Assembly: GCF_005144715.1 (NCBI RefSeq)
Contig: NZ_SWKR01000002.1
Location: 1,186,146-1,250,145, forward strand
Direction: 5' to 3'
From: Sphingomonas baiyangensis
GTDB lineage: Bacteria > Pseudomonadota > Alphaproteobacteria > Sphingomonadales > Sphingomonadaceae
Length of the DNA stretch: 64,000 bases
The notes below the pieces were generated by a model that was not told the DNA's origin, did no database searches, and saw only the letters and a list, made by a program, of their open reading frames with translations. The position numbers were made by a program, and so were the translations under genes. This document shows, piece after piece, positions 35,521 through 44,529 of the stretch (position 1 is the stretch's first letter; the number at the start of each line of letters is the position of its first letter).

Positions 35521-36623
35521 TCGGTCAGGTCGTCGGTCATCGTCTGCGCTGCGACATCAGCGGCGATGGCGCGCCACGTCTCTACAAAGCGGTCGATATC
35601 GTCCTTGCCCGTTGCGCGGCCGAAGCTGACGCGCACCACCTGTGCCGCCTCGGCCGAGCCGATGCCCATCCGCGCGAGTACATGGCTCGGCCGCATCGAT
35701 CCCGACGAGCATGCGGCGCCCGCCGATACCGCGATCCCCGCGAGATCGAAGCGGATGAGCTGCGTCGCGGCGGCGACGCCGGGCATGCGATAGCTGGCAA
35801 TCAAGGGCGTGCGCCGCTCGGCATCGGGCGCGATCCGTTCGCCGCCCGCCTCGGCGATCGCCGCATCGAGCCGCTCGCGCAGTTCGGCCATGTAGGGCAG
35901 ATCCTCGGGTGAATCGAGCGCGGCCTGGAAGCCTGCGGCACCCGGCACATTCTCGGTGCCGCCGCGATAGCCGCGCTCCTGCCCGCCCGATGGCAGCAGC
36001 ATCGCCAGATCGCGCACCAGCAGCGCGCCGATGCCCGGCGGCCCGCCGCGCTTGTGGCCCGAGACGCTGATGAAATCGGCATGATCCTGCGGCAAATCCT
36101 CATCGTCCCAGCCAACGGGCATCTGCGCGGCATCGACCAGCAGCAGTCCGCCCGCCCGATGCACCATCGCGGCGACAGCGGCGATCGGCTGGAGCACGCC
36201 CGTTTCGTTGTTGCCCCATTGCACCGCCACCAGCGCGGGCGTCTCTGCCTTGGCGAGCGCCGCCTCGAGCGCAGCCAGATCGATTACGCCGTCACCATCC
36301 ACTTCGATCCGCGGCGCATCGGGAAGCGCGCGCAGCACGGCGTCGTGCTCGACGGCCGATGCCATGCGGCCTGCAACCTGCGCGCGACGGCAGGCGATCT
36401 CGATCGCCTCGGTAGCGCCGCTAGTCAGGATCACTTCGCCATCCCAGCCATAGGCGGCGGCGATGCGCGCACGCGCGCGCTCGATCGCGGCGCGTGCCGC
36501 GCGCCCCTCGGCATGCGGCGACGAGGGATTGGCCCAGCTGGCGAGCGCCGCCGCCATGGCTTCTGCCGCGGCGGGCACTACCGGCGTCGTCGCGGCATGA
36601 TCCAGATTGATGCGGTCGGACAA
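35517..36623 (-). CDS. Cysteine desulfurase (NifS/IscS family), copy 2
   Basis: The TTG at 36623 has GGGAGC upstream and yields MSDRINLDHAATTPVVPAAA, the normal family start, giving 368 residues. The Lys motif SGHKRGGPPGIGA and the Cys motif SAGAACSSGSMRPSHVLARM are intact. Sequence differs from copy 1 along the whole length, so this is an old duplication rather than a recent one. It leads the operon and is divergent from an alpha/beta hydrolase gene. Confidence 0.93.
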   Translation of the reverse strand: MSDRINLDHAATTPVVPAAAEAMAAALASWANPSSPHAEGRAARAAIERARARIAAAYGWDGEVILTSGATEAIEIACRRAQVAGRMASAVEHDAVLRALPDAPRIEVDGDGVIDLAALEAALAKAETPALVAVQWGNNETGVLQPIAAVAAMVHRAGGLLLVDAAQMPVGWDDEDLPQDHADFISVSGHKRGGPPGIGALLVRDLAMLLPSGGQERGYRGGTENVPGAAGFQAALDSPEDLPYMAELRERLDAAIAEAGGERIAPDAERRTPLIASYRMPGVAAATQLIRFDLAGIAVSAGAACSSGSMRPSHVLARMGIGSAEAAQVVRVSFGRATGKDDIDRFVETWRAIAADVAAQTMTDDLTE

Positions 36624-36730
36624 GGCAGCTCCCGTCTGGCGCGTTGCGTCGCTATCCAAGGCGCTTATATAGCCCGCACGCCGCGTCGCGCCATCCGCGA
36701 CCCAACTCCTTTTGTCGAACAGGTTCGCCG

Positions 36731-37387
36731 ATGCCCGAAGTGATCTTTCCCGGCCCCGAAGGTCGCCTCGAAGGGCGGTTCGCGCCTGCCCCGCGCCCGC
36801 GCGCACCCGTCGCGATGATCCTGCATCCGCACCCCCAATCGGGCGGCACGATGAACAACCGCATCGTGCAGGAGCTCTACAAGACCTTCCAGCGGCGCGG
36901 CTTCGCCACGCTGCGTTTCAATTTCCGGGGCGTCGGCAAGAGCCAGGGCGTGTTCGACAATGGCGTGGGCGAATTGTCCGATGCCGCCTCCGCGCTCGAC
37001 TGGGTGCAGAGCTTCCATCCCGAAGCGCAGACGACATGGATCGCCGGCGTCAGCTTCGGCGCATGGATCGGCATGCAGCTGTTGATGCGCCGCCCCGAAA
37101 TCCGCGGCTTCATCTCGATCGCGCCGCCGGCGAACATGTATGATTTCACCTTCCTGGCCCCCTGCCCCTCCTCGGGCATCATCATCCAGGGCGACGCCGA
37201 CGAGGTGGTGACGCCCAGCGCCACGCAGAAGCTGGTCGACAAGCTGCGTACGCAAAAGCACATCACCATCCATCATGACACCATCCCCGGCGCCAACCAT
37301 TTCTTCGAGCACGAGATGCCGCAGCTGATGGGCAGCGTGGACAAGTATCTGGACATGCGGCTCGACCCCAATTCGCCGATCCGTTGA
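36731..37387 (+). CDS. Alpha/beta hydrolase (dienelactone hydrolase-like)
   Basis: The 218-residue protein has the hydrolase core: MILHPHPQSGGTMNNRIVQE, FNFRGVGKSQGVFDNGVGE, and a nucleophile elbow GVSFGAWIG. Asp and His candidates are in GDADEVVTP and GANHFFE. It is cytoplasmic and has no signal peptide. Family members (COG2945-like) are annotated as general hydrolases. It is divergent from the cysteine desulfurase operon. Confidence 0.85.
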   Translation: MPEVIFPGPEGRLEGRFAPAPRPRAPVAMILHPHPQSGGTMNNRIVQELYKTFQRRGFATLRFNFRGVGKSQGVFDNGVGELSDAASALDWVQSFHPEAQTTWIAGVSFGAWIGMQLLMRRPEIRGFISIAPPANMYDFTFLAPCPSSGIIIQGDADEVVTPSATQKLVDKLRTQKHITIHHDTIPGANHFFEHEMPQLMGSVDKYLDMRLDPNSPIR

Positions 37388-37401
37388 CGGCCTGATCGGC
37401 G

Positions 37402-37572
37402 TCAGACGCTCCAGATCAGCACGTTGAGGAAGGTGACGACCGCTGCGGCCACCATCAGCAGCGGTTTCTGCCGTTCGCCCCCGCGCCAGAGCAGCGTCGC
37501 GCCAACCAGCAGCGCAAGCACGCCGAGCATCGCGATCGACAGGAGCGTAGCGGCAAGCGGGCTATCGGTCAT
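37402..37572 (-). CDS. Short two-helix membrane protein
   Basis: A 56-residue frame runs from ATG 37572 to TGA 37404-37402. It starts MTDSPLAATLLSIAMLGVLA, has a first membrane helix (about 6-25), a basic turn RGGERQKP and a second helix (about 33-53, LLMVAAAVVTFLNVLIW). The hydrophobic pattern and codon use argue for a real gene. Below the usual annotation length cutoff. It lies directly downstream of the dehydratase on the same strand (36 bp). Function unknown. Confidence 0.65.
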   Translation of the reverse strand: MTDSPLAATLLSIAMLGVLALLVGATLLWRGGERQKPLLMVAAAVVTFLNVLIWSV

Positions 37573-37608
37573 CGCAATCCTCGATGCTGTTGGGGCCGAG
37601 GCACATGT

Positions 37609-38574
37609 TCAGCCACCGGCCAGCACGCGGGCATAGGCTGCCGGATCGGTATTGCCGCCCGACAGCATGACGAGCGTGCCGGGCGCCGGATCGATCCGGC
37701 CGGCCAGCAGCGCCGCCAGCGCAACGGCGCCGCCGGGCTCGACGACGACGCGCAGTTCCGCCGCCGCCCAGCGCTGTGCCGCCGCGATCTCGTCCTCCCT
37801 AACCGCCACACCGCGCGCGTCGCGTCGTGCCAGCACCTCGAAGGTGCGTTCGGCAACGCGCAGCGTCTGCAATGCGTCGCACGCGGTAGGCGGCGGCTCG
37901 GGCGCCACCGGCTCGATCCATCCGGCCTCGAGGCTGCGACGCATGTCGTCCCACCCCTCGGGCTCGACGACGACGATTTCGGCGTCGGGCACGGCGAGCG
38001 CGCAGCCTGCCGCCAGCCCGCCGCCGCCGCATGGCACGACGATCCGCAGCGGCGCGCCGAGCCCGGCGCTTTCCATCTGCTGCACCGCTTCGATCGCGGC
38101 GCTGCCCTGGCCTTCGATCACCCACGCATCGTCGAAGCTCGGCACCAGCACTGCGCCGCGCGCATGCGCGAGATGCGCGGCGATCTTTTCGCGATTCTCG
38201 GTCATGCGGTCATAGCTCACGACCTCGGCTCCCAGCGCCAGCGTCGCGTCGCGCTTTACGCGCGGCGCATCGGCGGGCATCACGATCACCGCGGGCATCC
38301 CCAGCCGCTTGGCAGCCCATGCGACGCCCTGCGCATGATTGCCTGACGAGAAGGCGACGACGCCGCGCGCACGCTCGTCCGCCGCGATCGCCGTCAGCCG
38401 ATGCCACGCGCCCCGCAGCTTGAACGCGCCGACGGGCTGGAGGCATTCGGCCTTGAAAGCGACGGCAACGCCCCCAAGTGGATGGACGAACAATGGCGAT
38501 GGCGGCAGCACTGCTGCGATCTTCGCCGCGGCGTCGCGGACGCCGGCCCGGGTTGGCTGTCGCAAAATCGTCAC
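37609..38574 (-). CDS. PLP-dependent threonine dehydratase / serine racemase-like
   Basis: The 321-residue enzyme is a fold-type II PLP protein. The lysine lies at about 52 (PVGAFKLRGAW). SSGNHAQGVAWAAK and the phosphate loop CGGGGLAAG follow. No regulatory ACT domain is present, so it resembles catabolic threonine dehydratase or serine racemase rather than the biosynthetic IlvA. Its substrate is not certain. It lies divergent from the ornithine decarboxylase leader. Confidence 0.85.
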   Translation of the reverse strand: MTILRQPTRAGVRDAAAKIAAVLPPSPLFVHPLGGVAVAFKAECLQPVGAFKLRGAWHRLTAIAADERARGVVAFSSGNHAQGVAWAAKRLGMPAVIVMPADAPRVKRDATLALGAEVVSYDRMTENREKIAAHLAHARGAVLVPSFDDAWVIEGQGSAAIEAVQQMESAGLGAPLRIVVPCGGGGLAAGCALAVPDAEIVVVEPEGWDDMRRSLEAGWIEPVAPEPPPTACDALQTLRVAERTFEVLARRDARGVAVREDEIAAAQRWAAAELRVVVEPGGAVALAALLAGRIDPAPGTLVMLSGGNTDPAAYARVLAGG

Positions 38575-38580
38575 AAATCA

Positions 38581-38723
38581 CCCTGGCCGTCGAAAAAACC
38601 CGCAGAATCGCTTTACACCAGGGGGGCCGGACCCTATGTGCACCCCCCGCTGCCCCATGGGACTTCCAACCGCAAGGCAGCTTTTGTCACCGTATGCCGA
38701 AAGGCAATTGGAGGTCCCTTGAA
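38581..38723 (+). promoter_or_regulatory. Structured leader RNA of ornithine decarboxylase (speF-type)
   Basis: The leader can form a stem GGGACTTCCAA (38659-38669) with TTGGAGGTCCC (38708-38718), one U-G pair, that buries the GGAGG ribosome site (38710-38714) of the TTG start. A second stem GCTGCC (38649-38654) with GGCAGC (38676-38681) encloses the first strand, so the two together make a pseudoknot or are mutually exclusive. A tetraloop hairpin TGCC-GAAA-GGCA lies at 38695-38706. Position and plan fit the speF RNA motif described upstream of alphaproteobacterial ornithine decarboxylases. Confidence 0.72.
38636..38722 (+). CDS. Possible upstream ORF (28 codons) in the decarboxylase leader
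   Basis: ATG at 38636 has AGGGGGG about ten bases upstream. The frame encodes MCTPRCPMGLPTARQLLSPY and ends EVP before TGA at 38720-38722, one base before the TTG start of the decarboxylase. Two AGG arginine codons, rare in this GC-rich sequence, occur in it. Translation through it would open the stem that hides the ribosome site. Coding is not shown; it may be only an open frame across a constrained RNA. Confidence 0.4.
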   Translation: MCTPRCPMGLPTARQLLSPYAERQLEVP

Positions 38724-39956
38724 TTGGCCAAGCATCATCGCGCGCTGGGGCTAGCAACCGCCCCCTTTTCCGACGCTATTGCCGTCGTACAAGCAACGCA
38801 GCCTGTCCAGCCGGTAACGCTGGTACGCCCGCACGCCGCGAGTCGTGCGGCCCGTTTCTTCGTCGAGAAGTTTCCGGGCCGGTCGATGTATGCGGTGAAG
38901 GCGAACCCGTCGCCCGAGCTGCTGCACATCCTATGGGATAGCGGGATCACGCATTACGACGTCGCCTCGATCGGCGAGGTCCGGCTGGTCGCGCGCGAAC
39001 TGCCCGAAGCCACGCTTTGCTTCATGCACCCGGTCAAGGCCGAGGAAGCGATCGCAGAGGCCTATTTCACGCACGGCGTGCGCACCTTCTCGCTCGATAC
39101 GATCGAGGAGCTCGAAAAGATCGTCCGCGCCACCAAGGCGGCCGACGACCTGACGCTTTGCGTGCGCATCCGCGTATCGTCGGACTTGTCGAAGCTCAGC
39201 CTCGCATCGAAGTTCGGCGCGGGTCCGGGTGAGACCAAGGAATTGCTGTTCGCCGCGCGCCAGGCCGCCGATGCGCTCGGCATCTGCTTCCATGTCGGCA
39301 GCCAGGCGATGTCGCCCGATGCCTATGCGCAGGCGATGGAGCGCGTGCGCCTCGCCATCGTCGAGGCGGCGGTGACGGTCGACGTCGTCGATGTGGGCGG
39401 CGGTTTTCCATCGGCCTATCCCGGCATGGAGCCGCCCCCGCTCGAGCGCTATTTCGAGACGATCCACCGCGCGTTCGAATCGCTGCCGATCAGCTATTCG
39501 GCTGAATTGTGGGCCGAACCCGGCCGCGCGCTGTGCGCCGAGTACAGCTCGCTGATCGTGCGCGTCGAGAAGCGCCGTGGCGACGAGCTGTACATCAACG
39601 ACGGTGCCTATGGCGCGCTGTTCGACGCCGCGCATGTCGGCTGGCGCTTTCCCGTCACGCTGTTGCGCGAGCCCGAAAGCCGCGCGCGCGACATCGGCTT
39701 CAGCTTCTACGGCCCTACCTGCGACGATCTCGACCACATGGCGGGTCCGTTCGATCTGCCCGCCGACATCGTCGCCGGCGACTATGTCGAGGTCGGTATG
39801 CTGGGTGCCTATGGCTGCGCGATGCGCACCGCGTTCAACGGCTTCGGCACCGATGCTCTGATCGTCGTCGAGGACGAGCCGATGGCGTCGCTATATGGCG
39901 CCGACGAGGACGAGGCCGATAGCGGCAACGTCGTCCAGCTCGGCGCGCGTCGCTGA
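38724..39956 (+). CDS. speF: Ornithine decarboxylase (fold III, alanine racemase type)
   Basis: The TTG at 38724 is nine bases after GGAGG and gives MAKHHRALGLATAPF and 410 residues. The PLP lysine is at about 59 (SMYAVKANPSPE), the glycine-rich phosphate loop is VDVGGGFPSAYPGM, and WAEPGRALCAEYSS and GPTCDDLDHM (substrate-side Cys) follow. It turns ornithine to putrescine (lysine may also be used). It is preceded by the structured leader. A bidirectional terminator hairpin follows. Confidence 0.93.
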   Translation: MAKHHRALGLATAPFSDAIAVVQATQPVQPVTLVRPHAASRAARFFVEKFPGRSMYAVKANPSPELLHILWDSGITHYDVASIGEVRLVARELPEATLCFMHPVKAEEAIAEAYFTHGVRTFSLDTIEELEKIVRATKAADDLTLCVRIRVSSDLSKLSLASKFGAGPGETKELLFAARQAADALGICFHVGSQAMSPDAYAQAMERVRLAIVEAAVTVDVVDVGGGFPSAYPGMEPPPLERYFETIHRAFESLPISYSAELWAEPGRALCAEYSSLIVRVEKRRGDELYINDGAYGALFDAAHVGWRFPVTLLREPESRARDIGFSFYGPTCDDLDHMAGPFDLPADIVAGDYVEVGMLGAYGCAMRTAFNGFGTDALIVVEDEPMASLYGADEDEADSGNVVQLGARR

Positions 39957-39963
39957 TACGAAT

Positions 39964-39997
39964 AGGGCGGCGGGAGCGCGGATGCTCCCGCCGCCCT
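39964..39997. terminator. Terminator hairpin between converging genes
   Basis: AGGGCGGCGGGAGC (39964-39977) and GCTCCCGCCGCCCT (39984-39997) form a perfect 14-bp stem with a 6-nt loop, followed by GTTTCG on the plus strand. It lies between ornithine decarboxylase and the convergent decarboxylase gene and can end both transcripts; the T tract is short. Confidence 0.85.
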
Positions 39998-40019
39998 GTT
40001 TCGATTGCCACGCCCGCGA

Positions 40020-41231
40020 TCAGGATAGCCGGTCGCGAAAACTCTCCCAGCCGAACTCGCGCACGATCTCGAGGCTGTCGTCGCGGCTGTCCCATAGCGC
40101 GATGGCTGGTAGCGGGACGCCGTTGAAGGTGGTGGTCTTGACCATCGAATAATGCGCCTGATCGAGGAACGCGATGCGCTGGCCGGGCACGGGCAGCTCC
40201 CCAAAGCGATAGTCGCCGATGATGTCGCCCGCCAAGCATGACGGGCCGCCGAGGCGCACCGCCACGCCTTCGCCCTCGGGCATCTCGCCGATCATCGCGG
40301 GACGATAGGGCGCCTCGATCACGTCGGGCATGTGGCACGTCGCCGAGATATCGACGATGGCGACGGGCATGCCGTTGTCGATGACGTCGAGCACTTCGCC
40401 TACGAGAACGCCGGCATCGAAGGCGATCGCCTCGCCGGGTTCGAGATATACTTCGAGACCAGTGGCTTCGCGCAAATCCCTGAGGAACGCCACGAGGTCG
40501 TCGCGCTGATAGTCGGCGCGAGTGATGTGATGGCCGCCGCCGAGATTGAGCCATTCGAGACGGTTGAGATAAGGCGCCACGCGCGGCGCCAGCGCTTCCC
40601 AAGTGCGTCGGAGCGGCGGGAAATCCTGTTCGCACAGCGAATGGAAATGGAGGCCCGTCACGCCTTCGAGGTCGGCGGCGGTTAGCTGGTCGGCGGGATG
40701 GCCGAGGCGCGAATGCGGTTGCGCGGGATCATATTTCGCCACCTCGCCCTCGGCATGCATGGGATTGAGGCGCAGACCGATATCGAACCGCTCGCCGGCA
40801 TCGCGCGCGGCTGCAAGTTCGCGCCGGAAACGCCTGATCTGCGACGGCGAATTGAAAATTACATGGTCCGAAAGCGCGCACACCTCGGCCAGGTCGCCGG
40901 CCTTGTACCCAGCGCAGAAGGTGGCGACCTCGCCGTGATAATGCGCTTTCGCGAGCCGCGCTTCCCACAGCCCCGACGTGGCGGTGCCGTCGAGATAGCG
41001 TCCGACCAGGTCGCCGAGCGACCACATCGAGAACGCCTTGAGCGCCAGCAGCAGCTTGATGCCGGCGCGGTCGCGCACATCGGCGAGGATCGCCAGATTG
41101 CGCTCGATGGCGGCCTTGTCGATCACGAAGCAGGGGCTCGGCACGCGCGACAGGTCGAACCGCGAGAATGCGCCCGCCCCGCCCGACTTGGTGGTCATGG
41201 GGGGGGCGGCGCGGGTATCGTCTGGCTTCAT
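40020..41231 (-). CDS. nspC: Carboxynorspermidine / carboxyspermidine decarboxylase
   Basis: The 403-residue protein is an alanine-racemase fold PLP decarboxylase of the NspC type: lysine at about 65 (LLLALKAFSMWSL), GLHFHSLCEQ, LNLGGGHHITRADY, EPGEAIAFDAG and ATCHMPDVIEAPYRP. It should remove CO2 from carboxy(nor)spermidine. The start at 41231 (MKPDDTRAAPPM) is taken, and a second ATG 11 codons on is possible. It lies downstream of the dehydrogenase gene across a palindromic repeat. Confidence 0.92.
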   Translation of the reverse strand: MKPDDTRAAPPMTTKSGGAGAFSRFDLSRVPSPCFVIDKAAIERNLAILADVRDRAGIKLLLALKAFSMWSLGDLVGRYLDGTATSGLWEARLAKAHYHGEVATFCAGYKAGDLAEVCALSDHVIFNSPSQIRRFRRELAAARDAGERFDIGLRLNPMHAEGEVAKYDPAQPHSRLGHPADQLTAADLEGVTGLHFHSLCEQDFPPLRRTWEALAPRVAPYLNRLEWLNLGGGHHITRADYQRDDLVAFLRDLREATGLEVYLEPGEAIAFDAGVLVGEVLDVIDNGMPVAIVDISATCHMPDVIEAPYRPAMIGEMPEGEGVAVRLGGPSCLAGDIIGDYRFGELPVPGQRIAFLDQAHYSMVKTTTFNGVPLPAIALWDSRDDSLEIVREFGWESFRDRLS

Positions 41232-41235
41232 TGTC

Positions 41236-41317
41236 GCGTCACCCCAGCGAGCGCTGGGGTCTCCTGCTTGGGAAAGTGGCTGCGGCGCGAGACCCCAGCT
41301 CTCGCTGGAGTGACGGT
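41236..41317. repeat. Paired palindromic repeat (REP/BIME-like), copy 2
   Basis: The hairpins CCCCAGC-GAGC-GCTGGGG (41242-41259) and CCCCAGC-TCTC-GCTGGAG (41293-41310) stand in the same mirrored order, with the same GTCA / GAGA flanks, as at 2257-2336. It occupies the gap between two same-strand polyamine genes. It overlaps no gene. Confidence 0.8.
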
Positions 41318-41329
41318 CCTTCGTGCCCG

Positions 41330-42538
<1,209 letters not shown>

Positions 42539-42638
42539 GCCAAAGCCTTTCGCATGGAAATCCGAACAGCGCCCATATGGGATGGGTGCCCACGATGCAA
42601 AGGTGGCGATGGCGCATGACGCGCGCATGACGGCGCGA

Positions 42639-44522
42639 TCAGCCGAAGATGCGTGCTACGCTTTTCTCGAGCATCAGCAATTGCCACAAGGTGCGGCCAT
42701 GCTCGGCGCGGCCCAGGCGGTGATCGTCGGCCAGCGCCGCGAGCGCGCGCGGCTCGAACCATTGCGCCAGCCGTGATGATCGCGTCAGCGCCTGCGCCTC
42801 GCCGGCCAGGCTGCCGCGGAACCACGCGCTGATCGGTGTGACGAACCCCTTTTTCGGGCGATAGAGAATGTCGTGCGGCAGATAGGGCTCCAGCGCCTTC
42901 TTCATCAGCCACTTGCCCTGCCCGCTTCGGATGCGCAGCGAAGATGGCAGCGTCGCGGCGAATTCGACCAGCCGATAGTCGAGCAGCGGCTCGCGCGCTT
43001 CCAGTCCTACGCCCATCGACGTGCGATCGGCCTTGGTCAGGATGTCGCCAGGCAGCCAGTGACGAAAATCGGCATATTGTGCGGCGTCGAGCCCGTCACG
43101 CGCAGGCGCGTCGGCCATCGCGGCCAGATAGCGATCTTCGGCGCGATGCTCGCCGATCGCGCGGCACATGGCATCGTTGTAGAGCGCGAGGCGCGTCGAC
43201 GGCAGCGTTACGCCTACCGCGCGCGCATAGGCCGCCGCACCGTCGTCGGCGAGTGCGAGCAGTGTCGTCTTGGCGCGCAGCGGACGCGGCGCCCAGTCGG
43301 CTTTTGGATAGAGCGCGCCGGCGATGCCCGCCGCACGGCGCAGCGGTGCCGGCAACATCCCGCGCACGCGCTCCTCGGCAGCGTGGAAGCGATAGCGGCG
43401 ATAGCCGGCAAAAGCCTCGTCGGCGCCGTCACCCGAGAGCGCCACCGTCACCTGCTCGCGCGCCAGTTCGCACACGCGCCAGGTGGCTAGCGCGGAAGCG
43501 TCGGCGAAAGGCTCGTCGAAGGCTTCGACCAACCGGTCGATCAGCGCGAAATCGTCGGCCGCGACTACGCGCGTGCGATGATCGGTGGCGAAGCGATCGG
43601 CCACGGCCTGCGCATGGCCACGCTCGTCATGCCCCGCCTCGTCGAAGCCGATGGTGCAGGTGTTCACCGCGCGCCCGCTCGCCTCGGCCATCAGCGCCAC
43701 GACCGCCGACGAATCGACGCCGCCCGAAAGAAACGCGCCGAGCGGCACGTCGGCGACCATGCGCGATCGCACCGCGGTGCGCAGATGATCGGTAAGCTCG
43801 GCGGCCAGATCGGCAGGCTTGCCGTTGGCGCGCCGCGAGAAATCGACATCCCACCAGCATATGGGCGCCGGCACCGGACGACCGCGCTCGACGAGCAGGA
43901 AATGCCCGGCGGGCAGCTTGCGCACGCCCTGCACGATGCACGCATCGTCGGGGACGTAGCCCAGCCCCATGAAATCCTCGACCGCGCGCAGATCGAGTTC
44001 GCGCCGCAGCAGCGGATGCGCCAGCAAGCCCTTGAGCTCGGAAGCGAAAGCCAGCGCGCCGTCGGCAAGTTCGGCATAATGGAGCGGCTTCACCCCCATC
44101 CGGTCGCGCGCCAGGAACAGGCACTGGCGGCTCGCATCGTGCAGCGCGAAGGCGAACATGCCGTTGAGCCGCGCCAGCATGTCAGTGCCCCAGGCGCGCC
44201 AGCCGTGGAGCAGCACTTCGGTGTCGCTGTGGGTACGGAACCGTGCGCCCTTGGCCTCGAGCTCGGCGCGCAGTTCGGCGAAATTATAGATCTCGCCGTT
44301 GAAGCTCACCGTGACGGCGCCATCGTCGCTCGCCATCGGCTGGCGCCCGCCGGCGAGATCAATGATCGACAGGCGGCGATGCCCGAGCCCCACGCCTTGC
44401 GCGGTCCAGATGCCCGATCCGTCAGGCCCGCGATGCGCCAGCGCGTCGGTCATCGCCGCGACGCGGCCGGGTTCGATGGGCTTGGGCGTGCCGGGATAGA
44501 ACAGCCCGGCTATGCCGCACAT
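42639..44522 (-). CDS. XrtA-system amidotransferase (asparagine synthase-like)
   Basis: The 627-residue protein has the N-terminal glutaminase domain with Cys2 (MCGIAGLFYPG) and RGPDGSG, then an asparagine-synthase-type ATP pyrophosphatase domain (GAFLSGGVDSSAVVALMAEA). It belongs to the family found with exosortase A (amidotransferase 1). It probably amidates a sugar or other group in the exopolysaccharide. It is the last gene of the leftward XrtA operon, 7 bp after xrtA. Confidence 0.92.
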   Translation of the reverse strand: MCGIAGLFYPGTPKPIEPGRVAAMTDALAHRGPDGSGIWTAQGVGLGHRRLSIIDLAGGRQPMASDDGAVTVSFNGEIYNFAELRAELEAKGARFRTHSDTEVLLHGWRAWGTDMLARLNGMFAFALHDASRQCLFLARDRMGVKPLHYAELADGALAFASELKGLLAHPLLRRELDLRAVEDFMGLGYVPDDACIVQGVRKLPAGHFLLVERGRPVPAPICWWDVDFSRRANGKPADLAAELTDHLRTAVRSRMVADVPLGAFLSGGVDSSAVVALMAEASGRAVNTCTIGFDEAGHDERGHAQAVADRFATDHRTRVVAADDFALIDRLVEAFDEPFADASALATWRVCELAREQVTVALSGDGADEAFAGYRRYRFHAAEERVRGMLPAPLRRAAGIAGALYPKADWAPRPLRAKTTLLALADDGAAAYARAVGVTLPSTRLALYNDAMCRAIGEHRAEDRYLAAMADAPARDGLDAAQYADFRHWLPGDILTKADRTSMGVGLEAREPLLDYRLVEFAATLPSSLRIRSGQGKWLMKKALEPYLPHDILYRPKKGFVTPISAWFRGSLAGEAQALTRSSRLAQWFEPRALAALADDHRLGRAEHGRTLWQLLMLEKSVARIFG

Positions 44523-44529
44523 GGCGCCG

